A stretch of 64,000 bases of DNA, from NCBI RefSeq assembly GCF_014196425.1, contig NZ_JACIDR010000007.1:1-64000 (forward strand). Direction: 5' to 3'. This DNA comes from Hansschlegelia beijingensis (GTDB taxonomy: Bacteria > Pseudomonadota > Alphaproteobacteria > Rhizobiales > Methylopilaceae). Positions 33,435 to 44,298 of the stretch are shown piece after piece; the first letter of the stretch is position 1, and each line of letters begins with the position of its first letter. The translations under genes were made by a program, and so were the position numbers. The notes beneath the pieces were generated by a model that was given only the letters and a program-made list of their open reading frames with translations, was not told where the DNA came from and made no database searches.

Positions 33435-34489
33435 GGCGTGGGGACCCGCTCGAAGACCTGCCGGCAGAGGTCCGGCACGATGCGCTCGCGGCGCGTCTCG
33501 TAGATCGGATCAAGAAACACGCGGTGCGCCATGACGGGCCCGAACATCGCCCGCACGTCTTCGGGCAGCACCATGTCGCGGCCTTCGAGCCAGGCCGTGA
33601 CGCGGGCGGCGCGCACCAGGGCGCCGACGCCGCGCGGGCTCGCGCCGCCCTGCAGCAGACGGCTCATGTCGACGCCGGCGATCTCCACGCCCGCGGCCGC
33701 TGGCGCGCGCAGCGCGTCCCACAGCGCCAGGACGTAGTTCTCGAGCGCGCGGCTGGCGTGGACGGACTCCTGGATCGCGCGGCCGACCTCGCCGAGCTGG
33801 CGGTGATCGATGACCCCTTCCGCGACGCCGCCGATCAGCCGGTCCACATCGTAGAAGCGCGGGTCGAAGACGAGCTCGCGCCGCACCTCGGGATCGGTCG
33901 GCGCGTCGACGGCGATCTCCATCAGGAACCGGTCTCGGGCCGCGGCGGGCAGTTCGAAGGTCTCTTCCTTCTCCACCCGGTTGCGGTCGGCGAACACCTG
34001 CAGGTGCGGGAACGACCATTCCTTGCCGAACGCGGTGACGCTGCGCTCGGCCATCAGCCGCAGCAGCAGCGAGTGGACCTGCGGCCGCGCCCGGTTGATC
34101 TCGTTGAAGAAGAAGACCGCGAGGTCTTCGCCATGATGCAGCACCGGCCCGGGCTCGACGCGCGGCTTGCCGTCGTCGTCCACGAAGGCGGTGTAGAGCA
34201 TGTCGGTCGGCATCAGGTCGACCGTGCCCTCGATGCGCTCGAACGGCCCGCCGAGCGCCCGGGCGACGGCGCGCAGGATCGTCGTCTTGCCGACGCCGAC
34301 GTCGCCCTCGAGCAGCACGTGGCCGCGCGCGAACAGCGCGACCGTCAGCAGGCGCACCACTCTGGGCTGGCCCACGACGGCGGTTCCCACCTCGCGCTCG
34401 AACGCGAGCGCCTTCTCGCGCCACTCTCCCAGCGACGCCGGCGATTGCTCGCCCCCGGCGCGCAGTTCAGCGGCCCTCGACATGGTCAT
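33431..34489 (-). CDS. mxaR: MxaR, MoxR-family AAA+ ATPase
   Basis: 352-residue MoxR-type AAA+ ATPase. Walker A LLEGDVGVGKTTI, Walker B-like LAVFFFNEINRA, sensor region VFADRNRVEKEETFELPAAARDRFLM and a C-terminal lid domain with GASPRGVGALVRAARVTAWLEGR. MoxR proteins act as chaperones for metal-centre and cofactor insertion; MxaR is linked to active methanol dehydrogenase formation. GGAGAGG lies six bases upstream of this ATG. It is separated from mxaI by 211 bases containing a strong hairpin, so it is probably expressed less than mxaFJGI. Confidence 0.92.
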   Translation of the reverse strand: MTMSRAAELRAGGEQSPASLGEWREKALAFEREVGTAVVGQPRVVRLLTVALFARGHVLLEGDVGVGKTTILRAVARALGGPFERIEGTVDLMPTDMLYTAFVDDDGKPRVEPGPVLHHGEDLAVFFFNEINRARPQVHSLLLRLMAERSVTAFGKEWSFPHLQVFADRNRVEKEETFELPAAARDRFLMEIAVDAPTDPEVRRELVFDPRFYDVDRLIGGVAEGVIDHRQLGEVGRAIQESVHASRALENYVLALWDALRAPAAAGVEIAGVDMSRLLQGGASPRGVGALVRAARVTAWLEGRDMVLPEDVRAMFGPVMAHRVFLDPIYETRRERIVPDLCRQVFERVPTP

Positions 34490-34662
34490 GCGACGCCTCT
34501 CCTTCCGAAAGGGCGGCCGCCGTCGCCAGTCCTTCGGGACGATGAACCCGACGATCGGCGGCCGCTAGGCGCGTGTCGCCATCCCATGGAACGGTCGGAA
34601 GAGCCCGCTCCGGCGACGAGGGAGACGATCCGAATGCGCGCGGACCGCCAGGGATCGAGGAA

Positions 34663-34692
34663 CGGCCGGCGCGCCTGTCAGGCGGCCGGCCG
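34663..34692 (-). terminator. Strong hairpin after mxaI
   Basis: Stem of 13 bp with one bulged G (CGGCCGGCGCGCCT, loop GTC, AGGCGGCCGGCCG) beginning 8 bases beyond the mxaI stop. No T-tract follows. It could partially terminate the transcript or protect the 3' end of mxaFJGI mRNA, giving high structural and low accessory gene expression. Confidence 0.65.
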
Positions 34693-34700
34693 CAGCGAGA

Positions 34701-35012
34701 TCAGTTCGCGCCGATCTTCTTGACGTCGTACTGGAACTTGCCGGTCTTGGCGTAGTTCTCGGCGCGCTTCCGGTTGCGCTCCTCCATCGCCTTGATGGAT
34801 TCGCTCTGCTTGTTCACTTCTTTCGGATCATGCTTCGGGTCGTACTTCGACCCGACGATCTTGTCCTTGGCCGGATAGCCGGGCTTCGGCTCCCAGCACA
34901 CGCCCGGCTCCTTGCAGTTGGTGCCGTCATAGGCGAGGGCCGGAGCGGCGAGCGCGACCGACGCGAACGCCGCGGCGGCCGCAAAGCCGCAGATGCTCTT
35001 GATCTTGGACAT
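34701..35012 (-). CDS. mxaI: MxaI, methanol dehydrogenase small subunit
   Basis: 103-residue precursor with a signal peptide (ICGFAAAAAFASVALAAPALA) and a mature part of about 74 residues starting YDGTNCKEPGVCWEPKPGYPAKDKI. The two cysteines form the known disulfide, and the lysine-rich tail is typical. It wraps around MxaF in the alpha2beta2 enzyme. ATG at 35012 is chosen because AGGAGG lies seven bases upstream; the in-frame ATG at 35018 is too close to that site. Confidence 0.93.
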   Translation of the reverse strand: MSKIKSICGFAAAAAFASVALAAPALAYDGTNCKEPGVCWEPKPGYPAKDKIVGSKYDPKHDPKEVNKQSESIKAMEERNRKRAENYAKTGKFQYDVKKIGAN

Positions 35013-35112
35013 GGGCATTCCTCCTTGACGCTTAGCGCTCTCGTTCAGTCACCGGAGCAGGCGCGCGTGGCCGCTCCGTCTTCCTCGCCGCCCCCGCGGG
35101 CGGGAGATCCCC

Positions 35113-35682
35113 TCAGTCGACCTTGCATTCGGGCAGCGTGTCGCCCTGCGGCTTCGGCGCGTCCTTGCCGTCGAACGGCTTGAAGTTGGCCAGCTGCTTC
35201 TCGTTGAGCCAGGCGGCGTCTTCCTTCGAGCCCGTGTACATATGCCGGACCCAGGCCATCGCGAGAAGTATCTCGTCGACGTTCAGCAGATTGTACATCG
35301 GCCCCATCTGGCCGCTTGCGCCGCCGAAGATGGTCTCGAACAAACCCTTGTCGGTGTTGTTGTCCGGATAGGTCCAGTAGCTGTCGTTCAGGGCCGGCCC
35401 GATCTTGCCCTCGCCGACATGTCCGTGGCAGCCCGAGCAGGCGCCGAGATAGAGCTCCTGCGCCTTGGCCAGGCAGTTCGGCTGATCCAGGTAAGGATTC
35501 TTGCCGGTCTCGAGGAACTCCTTGAACGCCGCGACGTCCTTGCCCTCGGGGCCGGCGTCGTCAAGGTTCAGCGGCTCGCCCGTGACCGTATTGTGCAGTT
35601 CGATCGCCGCGTTCGCCGTCGGGATCGCGGTCATCACCGCCGCCGAAGCCAGCGCGGCGATCCACATCTTCCTGATCATCAC
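35113..35682 (-). CDS. mxaG: MxaG, cytochrome cL
   Basis: 189-residue periplasmic class I c-type cytochrome and specific electron acceptor of methanol dehydrogenase. Signal peptide MWIAALASAAVMTAIPTANA, one haem motif CSGCH, and an axial methionine candidate in GGASGQMGPMYNLLNVDEI. The length and long C-terminal extension fit cytochrome cL rather than cytochrome cH. It lies between mxaJ (43 bases upstream) and mxaI (100 bases downstream). Two adjacent ATGs could both start it. Confidence 0.93.
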   Translation of the reverse strand: MMIRKMWIAALASAAVMTAIPTANAAIELHNTVTGEPLNLDDAGPEGKDVAAFKEFLETGKNPYLDQPNCLAKAQELYLGACSGCHGHVGEGKIGPALNDSYWTYPDNNTDKGLFETIFGGASGQMGPMYNLLNVDEILLAMAWVRHMYTGSKEDAAWLNEKQLANFKPFDGKDAPKPQGDTLPECKVD

Positions 35683-35725
35683 TATCCAATCGCTTTCGAA
35701 CTAAAGAGATACGCCCTTGGGCGCT

Positions 35726-36589
35726 TCACGTGCTCTGCTTCAGCAACGGAACGCCTTCGTCGCGGAGCACCTGGTCGATCTGCGGCTGAGCCTTCTTGAT
35801 CGCGGCGTCGAGCGCGGCTGCGAGCTCCTTGTCGTCCTTGCGGACGCCCATCGCCTGGTCGTAGTGCAGCGGGACCTTGGTGCCGTCGGAGAGCGTGAAG
35901 TCGTCGTCGATCATCGTGACGTTCAGCGGCTTCGACGACTCCTTGACGTAGCGGGCGACGTCGGACGCGAACGCGATCGCAATGTCGGCCTCGCCGGACG
36001 CCACTTCGCTGACGAGCTTGTCGGCCGCGACTTGCGTGTACTTGTTCCGCTTGTCCTGAAAGTTCACCAGCGAAAGCTGATACGAGACCGTGTCCTCGTA
36101 CTTGCCGGCCTGCTTGATCATCAGCTCGGCCGGCGTCTGGAAGCGCACCGCGAACTTGGTGAACTGGGGCTTCTCGATCGCCTGCCAGTTCGTGCCGATG
36201 TCGCCCTCGTCGGGCCGCGTGACATAGACATAGCCGGTGCGGAAATAGGGCTTCGTGGTCAGCAGCCGCTCGTCGCCCGTGTCGACGCCCAGCACGACGT
36301 CGCACAGCTTCTTGTCCAGGCCGTCGCGCACCAGATAGATCGCGGCCTTGTCGAACCAGACGAACTCGGCCTTGCGGCCCATCGCCTCCGCCACCGCGAT
36401 GGCGATCTTGTTCTCGAAGCCCTTGGCGTCCTTCATCGAGTAAGGCGCTTCGACGGACGAGGCGCAGACGCGGAGCGCGCCCTGGTCCTGCGCCGCGGCC
36501 GTCTCGGCCGCCGCGGCGGCAGGCGCCGCGAGCGCCGTCGCGCTGGCTAAGAAGGCGGCGCGCACCGCATTCCAGCTGTTCGAGGTCAT
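35726..36589 (-). CDS. mxaJ: MxaJ, periplasmic binding-protein-fold methanol oxidation protein
   Basis: 287-residue exported protein of the solute-binding protein family 3 fold. The signal peptide covers about the first 28 residues (AAFLASATALAAPAAAAA); then LRVCASSVEAPYSMKDAKGFENKIAIAVAEAMGRKAEFVW and CDVVLGVDTGDERLLTTKPYFRTGYVYV. MxaJ is needed for active methanol dehydrogenase and is thought to act as a chaperone or assembly factor for MxaFI. It lies downstream of mxaF, separated by a strong hairpin. Confidence 0.92.
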   Translation of the reverse strand: MTSNSWNAVRAAFLASATALAAPAAAAAETAAAQDQGALRVCASSVEAPYSMKDAKGFENKIAIAVAEAMGRKAEFVWFDKAAIYLVRDGLDKKLCDVVLGVDTGDERLLTTKPYFRTGYVYVTRPDEGDIGTNWQAIEKPQFTKFAVRFQTPAELMIKQAGKYEDTVSYQLSLVNFQDKRNKYTQVAADKLVSEVASGEADIAIAFASDVARYVKESSKPLNVTMIDDDFTLSDGTKVPLHYDQAMGVRKDDKELAAALDAAIKKAQPQIDQVLRDEGVPLLKQST

Positions 36590-36673
36590 TTAGGCTCTCC
36601 CGGTCCCGACGCTGCTCTTCTCCGCCGAGGGCGGGGGCGCTCACGAGACATTTCCTAGAAGGTTCGGATTTCG

Positions 36674-36703
36674 GATCCCGCCGGCCCGGAGGCCGGCGGG
36701 ATC
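36674..36703 (-). terminator. Strong hairpin between mxaF and mxaJ
   Basis: A perfect 13-bp stem (GATCCCGCCGGCC, loop CGGA, GGCCGGCGGGATC) starting 22 bases after the mxaF stop. Without a T-tract it is more likely an attenuator or mRNA-stabilising end than a full terminator, fitting the need for far more MxaF than MxaJ. Confidence 0.7.
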
Positions 36704-36725
36704 TCGTCGCGGCCGAAGCCTGCGA

Positions 36726-38618
36726 TCAGAGGCTCTTGCCCTTGTACTCGCCGACGTTCGGGTCGTCGTAGGGGTTCTTGCCGTCGAGCGAGAACACCAT
36801 CAGGCCGCCGCCCATCTGCGTGTAGTTCTGCAGGTTCTTGAAGGCGCCCACCGAGCCGAGGCCTGCGGTCGGGTCGTTCAGGTCGAACACCAGACCGACG
36901 CCCGGCCAGCCGCCCACGCCGTAGTAGATCGCGACGTACTGGGTGCCGTTGTGCTCATACGTCATCGGATGGCCGATCACGCCGGAGGGCAGACGGAACT
37001 TCCAGACCAGGTCGCCGTTGCGGCTGTCGCGCGCCTTGAGGAAGCCGTCGAGCGTCCCGTAGAACACGAGATTGCCCGCGGTCGCCATGGTGCCGCCCCA
37101 CACGGAGAAGCGCTCCATCTTCTCCCAGTCGAACTTGCCCGTGATCGCGTCATACGACTTGATCTGGCCAAGGCCCTCGTAGTTCTGACGGTCGCCCTTC
37201 GGGCCAGGATACATCCACAGGGTGGCGCCGACGAAGAACTGACCGGCGCGATACGGGAGCATGAAGGGCTCCCAGTCCATGCAGATGTGGTTGATGCCGA
37301 GGAAGAACTTCTTCTTCTCCGGATCGTACGAGTCGTGGCCCTGGTTGTGATAGCCCATGGCCGACGGGCAGATCTCGGTCGCCTTGTGGTCCATCCGGGT
37401 CGCGAACTCGGGGTCGCGGATCGGCTGGCCGCTCTTCAGGTCGACCTGCTTCACCCAGTTGACCGTGTCGTCCATCTTGTCGGCGGAGATCAGGTCGCCG
37501 TTGGTCCGGTCGAGCGTGTAGACGATGCCGTTGCGGTCCGGATGGGTCAGCAGCTTGCGCAGCTTGCCTTCCTTGTCCTTCTGCTCCGACAGCATCATCA
37601 CGTTGACGCCGGCGTAGTCCCACTCGTCATGCGGCGTCTTCTGGTAGCCGAACTTGGCCTCGCCGGTGTCGATGTCGCGACCCCAGATGGTCATCGTCCA
37701 CTTGTTGTCGCCGGGACGCATCGTCTCGTTCCACGGCGCCGGGTTGCCCGAGCCGTAGTAGAACAGGTTCGTCTCCGGGTCGTAGGCGTACCAGCCCCAG
37801 TTGGTGCCGCCGCCGATCTTCCAGGCGTCGCCCTGCCAGGTCTTGTCCGTGCCGAGGTTGAACTGGCCGTACTGCGGGTTGGCGCTGTTGAAGTCCTTCG
37901 CGAGCAGCAGCTCGTTGTCCGGACCGGTGGCGTAAGCGCGCCACTTCTGCGCGCCCGTCTTGACGTCGTAGGCGGTGACGTAGCCGCGCACGCCAAGCTC
38001 GGCGCCCGAGGAGCCGACCAGGACGGTGTCCTTGATGACGTAAGGCGCGATGGTGAGCGTGGAGCCGACCTTGATGTCGGAGTTCTCCATCTTCCAGAGC
38101 TCTTCGCCGGTCTCGGCGTTGAGCGCCACGATGTGGCCGTCGAGCTGGGTCTTCAGGATCTGGGCAGGATGCTTGCCGTCGCCCGGCCAGTAGGCGAGGC
38201 CGCGGTTGACGACGTCACAGCACGCGACGGCGCGGGCGGTCGGCGACTGCTTCGGCTTGTGCTGCCAGAGAATCTTGCCCGGCTCGTCGAGCGAGAGCGC
38301 GAAGGTGATGTTCGGGAACGGCGTGTGGACGTACATCTTGTTGCCGACCACCAGGGGCGTGCCCTCGTGGCCATGCAGCACGCCCGTCGAGAACGACCAT
38401 GCCGGCTTCAGATTCTTCACGTTCTCCGTGCTGATCTGGGTCATCGGGCTGTAGTTCTGGGCGCTGTAGGTGCGACCAGTCATCACCCAGTTCTCATTGC
38501 TCTTGGAGAGCTCGACGAGCTTGTCGTTGGCGCGCGCCGGAAGCGCCGAGGCGGCGAGCCCCAGCGCAGCCGCCGCGACAAGCGTCGCCGCCGACGCGGA
38601 AGTTCTCAGACTGGTCAT
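36726..38618 (-). CDS. mxaF: MxaF, PQQ- and calcium-dependent methanol dehydrogenase large subunit
   Basis: 630-residue precursor of the periplasmic quinoprotein that oxidises methanol to formaldehyde. Signal peptide about residues 1-30 (SALPARA), adjacent-cysteine disulfide ring at Cys133-Cys134 (VACCDVV), eight-bladed propeller with W-docking motifs, and the catalytic aspartate at Asp334 in DEWDYAG. The residue two further on is Ala336, whereas lanthanide XoxF enzymes have Asp there; this, with the linked mxaI, makes it a calcium enzyme. AAGGGGA precedes the ATG. It is the first gene of the mxa operon, with palindromes in its promoter region. Confidence 0.97.
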   Translation of the reverse strand: MTSLRTSASAATLVAAAALGLAASALPARANDKLVELSKSNENWVMTGRTYSAQNYSPMTQISTENVKNLKPAWSFSTGVLHGHEGTPLVVGNKMYVHTPFPNITFALSLDEPGKILWQHKPKQSPTARAVACCDVVNRGLAYWPGDGKHPAQILKTQLDGHIVALNAETGEELWKMENSDIKVGSTLTIAPYVIKDTVLVGSSGAELGVRGYVTAYDVKTGAQKWRAYATGPDNELLLAKDFNSANPQYGQFNLGTDKTWQGDAWKIGGGTNWGWYAYDPETNLFYYGSGNPAPWNETMRPGDNKWTMTIWGRDIDTGEAKFGYQKTPHDEWDYAGVNVMMLSEQKDKEGKLRKLLTHPDRNGIVYTLDRTNGDLISADKMDDTVNWVKQVDLKSGQPIRDPEFATRMDHKATEICPSAMGYHNQGHDSYDPEKKKFFLGINHICMDWEPFMLPYRAGQFFVGATLWMYPGPKGDRQNYEGLGQIKSYDAITGKFDWEKMERFSVWGGTMATAGNLVFYGTLDGFLKARDSRNGDLVWKFRLPSGVIGHPMTYEHNGTQYVAIYYGVGGWPGVGLVFDLNDPTAGLGSVGAFKNLQNYTQMGGGLMVFSLDGKNPYDDPNVGEYKGKSL

Positions 38619-38862
38619 ATGGATCCCCTTGCGTTTCCGGTTCGTGGAAGCGGCGGCGCTCGAGCCGTTGCTCTGGCGACGCGCTGAGACGCGATGGTCC
38701 GGAGGGCGGTGCGCCGAACCTTTTTATTGATCTGCGCGTCGGCGCTTCTTGCGTTCTGCAGCAGCGCGACTTTTAACGAACGGCAGAATGCTGTCTCGGG
38801 GGAGAGTGGAAAAATCGGGTGGGCACATTTCCCTGCCCCTTTGCCACGGCGCAGCCCGCCTT

Positions 38863-38874
38863 CTGGCATGCCAG
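38863..38874. promoter_or_regulatory. 12-bp palindrome upstream of mxaF
   Basis: Perfect palindrome CTGGCATGCCAG about 245 bases upstream of the mxaF start and 160 upstream of the divergent lipoprotein gene. It lies eight bases from a second palindrome. It is a candidate site for the methanol-oxidation regulator. Confidence 0.5.
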
Positions 38875-38881
38875 TCTCATG

Positions 38882-38898
38882 AAAATCTCAGAGATTTT
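38882..38898. promoter_or_regulatory. 17-bp inverted repeat upstream of mxaF
   Basis: Perfect inverted repeat AAAATCTC-A-GAGATTTT, conspicuous because it is AT-rich in a very GC-rich genome. It is about 265 bases upstream of mxaF and 135 upstream of the lipoprotein gene. It is probably a regulator-binding site, possibly for the MxaB-like protein encoded at 39.6 kb. Confidence 0.55.
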
Positions 38899-39031
38899 TT
38901 AGAGGCTTAGCCGCCTATCACGCCGCCATCCGGGCGCGGACGCTCAATCCTCACGGGGCGGGCGACGACGGCTGGCCACGCAGTCACTTTTGTACTATCG
39001 ACGGCGCGCTGGCTCGGAGCGCGCCTCGGCG

Positions 39032-39562
39032 ATGTATAAATATAAACTTATTAAGTTGATCCTGAGGATCTTTCTTATTATTCCGCTTTTCATCGCTCTC
39101 GCGGCTTGCGATGACGACTCCAGCGAGAAGACGCAGGCCGTGCAGCCCTTGCGCCGCGCGGCCCCGGGCGCCGGCCAGGACTGGCTTCAGGTCGGCGACA
39201 AGACCGCGCCTTCGGAATGGCTCGCGAACCGCGAGAGCGGCGGCCGCGCCGAGAAAGACGCGGCGCGACGTCTGCAGGCCGTTCTGGCGACCGCCGACGC
39301 ACGGTTCTACGAAGGCAGCCGCATGATTGCGAACCGCGCCGTTCAGCTCGAGGCGATGCTGAGGGAGAACGGCGTCAACGAGGACGCGCGGACGATCATC
39401 GAACAGCTCTCCTCGATCGCGCAGGACGGCGAACACGCCGGCTTCGGCGAGACCGGCAAGCACTACGTCACGGCGCGGCTTCAGGGCGCCTCGCGCGAAG
39501 AGGCGCTCGCCTTGCTCAAGCGCAAGGGCCTGCCGGGCCCGACGACAGGGGAAGAACGATGA
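39032..39562 (+). CDS. Lipoprotein divergent from mxaF (mxaW position)
   Basis: 176-residue predicted lipoprotein. The start MYKYKLIKLILRIFLIIPLFIALAAC has a lipobox (LAAC) with Cys about residue 26, then a Glu/Arg/Ala-rich helical mature part with no domain I recognise. The first 20 codons are unusually AT-rich for this genome. In M. extorquens the gene divergent from mxaF is mxaW, a methanol-regulated gene of unknown role; this gene has that position but I cannot show homology. An ATG at 39032 is used; only a distant GGAG precedes it. A TTG at 38990 is an alternative. Confidence 0.65.
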   Translation: MYKYKLIKLILRIFLIIPLFIALAACDDDSSEKTQAVQPLRRAAPGAGQDWLQVGDKTAPSEWLANRESGGRAEKDAARRLQAVLATADARFYEGSRMIANRAVQLEAMLRENGVNEDARTIIEQLSSIAQDGEHAGFGETGKHYVTARLQGASREEALALLKRKGLPGPTTGEER

Positions 39563-39624
39563 GCGCGCAGGCGAAGGGGCTCCGGCGCCCGCCCTTCCGC
39601 GGATTCAAAGGAGCCGACGCGTGA
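39559..39624 (+). CDS. Possible 21-codon micro-ORF between the lipoprotein and mxaB genes
   Basis: Frame starting at 39559 and encoding a basic 21-residue peptide (MSAQAKGLRRPPFRGFKGAD plus Ala). Its ATG overlaps the lipoprotein stop (ATGA) and its TGA overlaps the GTG start of the regulator gene (GTGA). GGGGAAG lies a few bases upstream. It may be a coupling device that links translation of the two genes, or a chance frame. Confidence 0.3.
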   Translation: MSAQAKGLRRPPFRGFKGADA

Positions 39625-40250
39625 GCCGCGTGCTGGTGATCGACGATCATCCGATCGTGCTGCAGGGCTGCCGCAGCGTCCTGCTGGAGGCGGGCTTCGC
39701 GGAGGTGCTGGAGGCCGCGACGCCGCTCGCCGGCTATCAGCTGTATCGTCGCCGGCGACCGAACCTGATCGTGGTCGATCTCGCGATCCGCGGCGAGGGG
39801 CTGGCGGGGCTGTCGTTCATCCGCCGCCTCAGGCGGCATGACGAAAGCACGCCCGTGCTGGTGCTCAGCATGCATGGCGACCCGATCATCGCCCGCCGCG
39901 CGCTCAATGTCGGCGCGACGGGCTTCGTCCCCAAGGACGCGGGGCCCAAGACCTTCCTCGAAGCCGTCGAGAAGGTGCGCCGCAACCAGCCCTATATCGG
40001 GCACGACATGGCGGTGCAGGTCGCCCTCCTCGGCTCCCGGAGCCGGAAGGACGAGACCGACCTCACCGCCCGCGAGCTGCAGATCCTGGCGCTGCTCGGC
40101 GAAGGCAAGGCCTACGCCCAGATCGCGGACGATCTCGGCGTCAGCTACAAGACCGTCGCCAACACCTGCTCGACCCTGAAGGACAAGCTCAAGGCGACGA
40201 CGCTTCAGGATCTGGTCCGTATCGCCGTGATGCGCCGCGTGCACGGCTGA
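39621..40250 (+). CDS. mxaB: MxaB-like NarL/FixJ-family response regulator
   Basis: 209-residue two-domain response regulator. The receiver has an acidic pair (VIDDHP), phospho-acceptor Asp53 (LIVVDLAIRG), and Lys in FVPKDAG. The LuxR-type helix-turn-helix covers LTARELQILALLGEGKAYAQIADDLGVSYKTVANTCSTLKDKL. In M. extorquens MxaB is the response regulator needed for mxaF transcription and lies by the mxa cluster; this match plus position supports the name. GTG start, with AAGGAG seven bases upstream. No sensor kinase gene is present, so its partner is elsewhere. Confidence 0.8.
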   Translation: MSRVLVIDDHPIVLQGCRSVLLEAGFAEVLEAATPLAGYQLYRRRRPNLIVVDLAIRGEGLAGLSFIRRLRRHDESTPVLVLSMHGDPIIARRALNVGATGFVPKDAGPKTFLEAVEKVRRNQPYIGHDMAVQVALLGSRSRKDETDLTARELQILALLGEGKAYAQIADDLGVSYKTVANTCSTLKDKLKATTLQDLVRIAVMRRVHG

Positions 40251-40375
40251 CGCCGCGCCAAGGGGAGTCCGCCGGGCTTCCGGGTCCCGCGCCAGCCCGC
40301 TAGGCTCGTGGTCGGCCAGCCTTGCGGCGACGACCGGCGCCTGCGGGGCGTCCTGGCGAAGGGCGGAGCGGCATC

Positions 40376-42331
<1,956 letters not shown>

Positions 42332-42494
42332 TCCGACGCCAGCACGACAGCGGCGCGGCGCTGCTCCATGCGGCGTCCGACCGCGCCTTCCGGCGCTTCT
42401 CGCGGGGCCACGCGCAGGAACCGACGCGCGGCCTGCGATGTTGCCTAGGCATCCCGGCGCCCCGGCGACGCCCCCGCACATGGAGACCTCCACC

Positions 42495-44282
42495 ATGGCC
42501 ACCACGGTCGGCGACTATTTCTGGGAGCGGCTGAAGGCCTGGGGCGTCACGCGCGTCTTCGGCTATCCGGGCGACGGTATCAACGGGCTGCTCGGCGCGC
42601 TCGGCCGGCGCGACGGCGACATCGAATTCGTCCAGGTCCGCCATGAGGAGATGGCGGCCTTCATGGCCTCGGCGCACGCCAAGTTCACGGGCGAGCTCGG
42701 CGTCTGCCTCGCGACCTCGGGGCCCGGCGCGTCGCACCTCATCACCGGGCTATATGACGCGCGGCTCGACCACATGCCGGTGCTGGCGATCGCCGGGCAG
42801 CAGGCGCGCACCGCGCTCGGCGCGCATTACCAGCAGGAGGTCGACCTCAAGTCGATGTTCAAGGACGTCGCCGGCGCGTTCTGCGAACAAGCGACGGTTC
42901 CGGGTCAGGTGCGCCATCTGGTCGACCGCGCCTGCCGGATCGCGATCGGCGAACGGCGCGTCACCGCGCTGATCTTCCCGAACGACCTGCAGGAGCAGGC
43001 TTACGAGGAGCCGCCGCTCGCGCATGGCGCGGTGCAGTCCGGGGTCGGCTATTCGCGGCCCAGGGTCGTGCCGTTCGACCACGATCTCCAGCGCGCCGCG
43101 GATGTCCTGAACGCGGGCGAGAAGGTCGCCATGCTGGTCGGCGCCGGCGCGATGCAGGCGACCGACGAGGTGGTGCAGATCGCCGAGCTGCTCGGCGCCG
43201 GCGTCGCCAAGGCGCTGCTCGGAAAGGCCGCGCTGCCGGACGACCTGCCTTACGTCACCGGCTCCATCGGCCTGCTCGGCACCCCGGCGAGCGCGAAGCT
43301 GATGGAAGGCTGCGACACGCTGCTGATGGTCGGCACCGGCTTTCCGTATTCGGAGTTCCTGCCGGCGCCGGGCCAGGCGCGCGCAGTGCAGATCGACCTC
43401 GAGCCCGGCATGCTGTCGCTGCGCTATCCGGCCGAGGTTCCGCTCGTCGGCGACGCCGTCGAGACCCTGCGAGCGCTGATCCCTCTGATCAAGGCCAAGC
43501 AGGACCGCTCCTGGCGCAAGTCGGTCGAGAAGAGCGTCAGGGCCTCCTGGGAGACGATGGCGAACCGCGCGCTTGCGCCGGCCGAGCCGGTCAACCCGCA
43601 GCGCGTGTTCCACGAACTGAGCCCCCGCCTCCCGGACCATGCGATCCTGACCTGCGACAGCGGCTCCTGCGCCAACTGGTACGCCCGCGACCTGAAGATC
43701 CGCCGCGGCATGATGGCCTCGCTGTCGGGCGGCCTCGCCTCCATGGGCGCGGCCGTGCCCTACGCGATCGCGGCGAAGTTCGCGCATCCGGGGCGTCCGG
43801 TGATCGCCATGGTGGGCGATGGCGCGATGCAGATGAACAACATGGCCGAGCTCATCACGGTCCAGAAATACTGGCGGGATTGGGCGACGCCGAACTTCGT
43901 GGTGATGGTGCTCAACAACCAGGACCTCAACCAGGTCACCTGGGAGCAGCGGGTGATGGAGGGCGACCCCAAGTTCGAGGCGACCCAAGTCCTGCCGGAC
44001 GTGCCCTATCACCGCTTCGCCGAGCTGATCGGCCTCAAGGGCCTGTATGTCGACGATCCGGAGGCGCTCGGCGCCGCCTGGGATGAAGCGCTCGCCGCGG
44101 ACAGGCCTGTGGTGCTCGAGGTGCGCACCGATCCGGACGTGCCGCCGATGCCGCCGCATCTGACGCTGAAGCAGATCCGCAACTTCATGACGGCCTGGCC
44201 GCGCGACCCGAACGCCGGAGCCATGCTCAAGAACACCGCCCGCCAGGCGCTCGCCTCGGTGTTGCCTACGGGGAAGGACTGA
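42495..44282 (+). CDS. Thiamine-pyrophosphate enzyme, pyruvate oxidase/POXB-like
   Basis: 595-residue ThDP enzyme of the acetolactate synthase/pyruvate oxidase family: N-terminal Pyr domain with catalytic Glu in QVRHEEMAAFMASAHAKFTG, a central FAD/ADP-binding-like domain (MLVGAGAMQATDEVVQIAEL) and a PP domain with the ThDP motif GDGAMQMNNMAELITVQKYW. It likely decarboxylates pyruvate, giving acetate (with quinone or oxygen) or acetyl phosphate. Domain 2 lacks enough to prove FAD binding. The ATG at 42495 is preferred, GGAGA lying about eight bases upstream; an ATG 15 bases earlier is possible. It converges on ilvA. Confidence 0.85.
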   Translation: MATTVGDYFWERLKAWGVTRVFGYPGDGINGLLGALGRRDGDIEFVQVRHEEMAAFMASAHAKFTGELGVCLATSGPGASHLITGLYDARLDHMPVLAIAGQQARTALGAHYQQEVDLKSMFKDVAGAFCEQATVPGQVRHLVDRACRIAIGERRVTALIFPNDLQEQAYEEPPLAHGAVQSGVGYSRPRVVPFDHDLQRAADVLNAGEKVAMLVGAGAMQATDEVVQIAELLGAGVAKALLGKAALPDDLPYVTGSIGLLGTPASAKLMEGCDTLLMVGTGFPYSEFLPAPGQARAVQIDLEPGMLSLRYPAEVPLVGDAVETLRALIPLIKAKQDRSWRKSVEKSVRASWETMANRALAPAEPVNPQRVFHELSPRLPDHAILTCDSGSCANWYARDLKIRRGMMASLSGGLASMGAAVPYAIAAKFAHPGRPVIAMVGDGAMQMNNMAELITVQKYWRDWATPNFVVMVLNNQDLNQVTWEQRVMEGDPKFEATQVLPDVPYHRFAELIGLKGLYVDDPEALGAAWDEALAADRPVVLEVRTDPDVPPMPPHLTLKQIRNFMTAWPRDPNAGAMLKNTARQALASVLPTGKD

Positions 44283-44298
44283 CTGGGGCCCGCGCGCG

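Larger units (their letters stand above)
38619..39031. other. mxaF divergent regulatory region
   Basis: About 413 bases separate mxaF (leftward) from the lipoprotein gene (rightward). No gene is supported inside. The region is AT-richer than its surroundings at 38719-38830 and 38881-38910 and carries two perfect palindromes, annotated separately. The mxaF promoter and leader must lie here. Confidence 0.6.

Noticed and set aside
36726-38618. A lanthanide-dependent XoxF methanol dehydrogenase
   Set aside because: The XoxF-specific aspartate two residues after the catalytic Asp is Ala336 here, and mxaI, mxaR and the MxaACKL genes are linked, all marks of the calcium MxaF enzyme.
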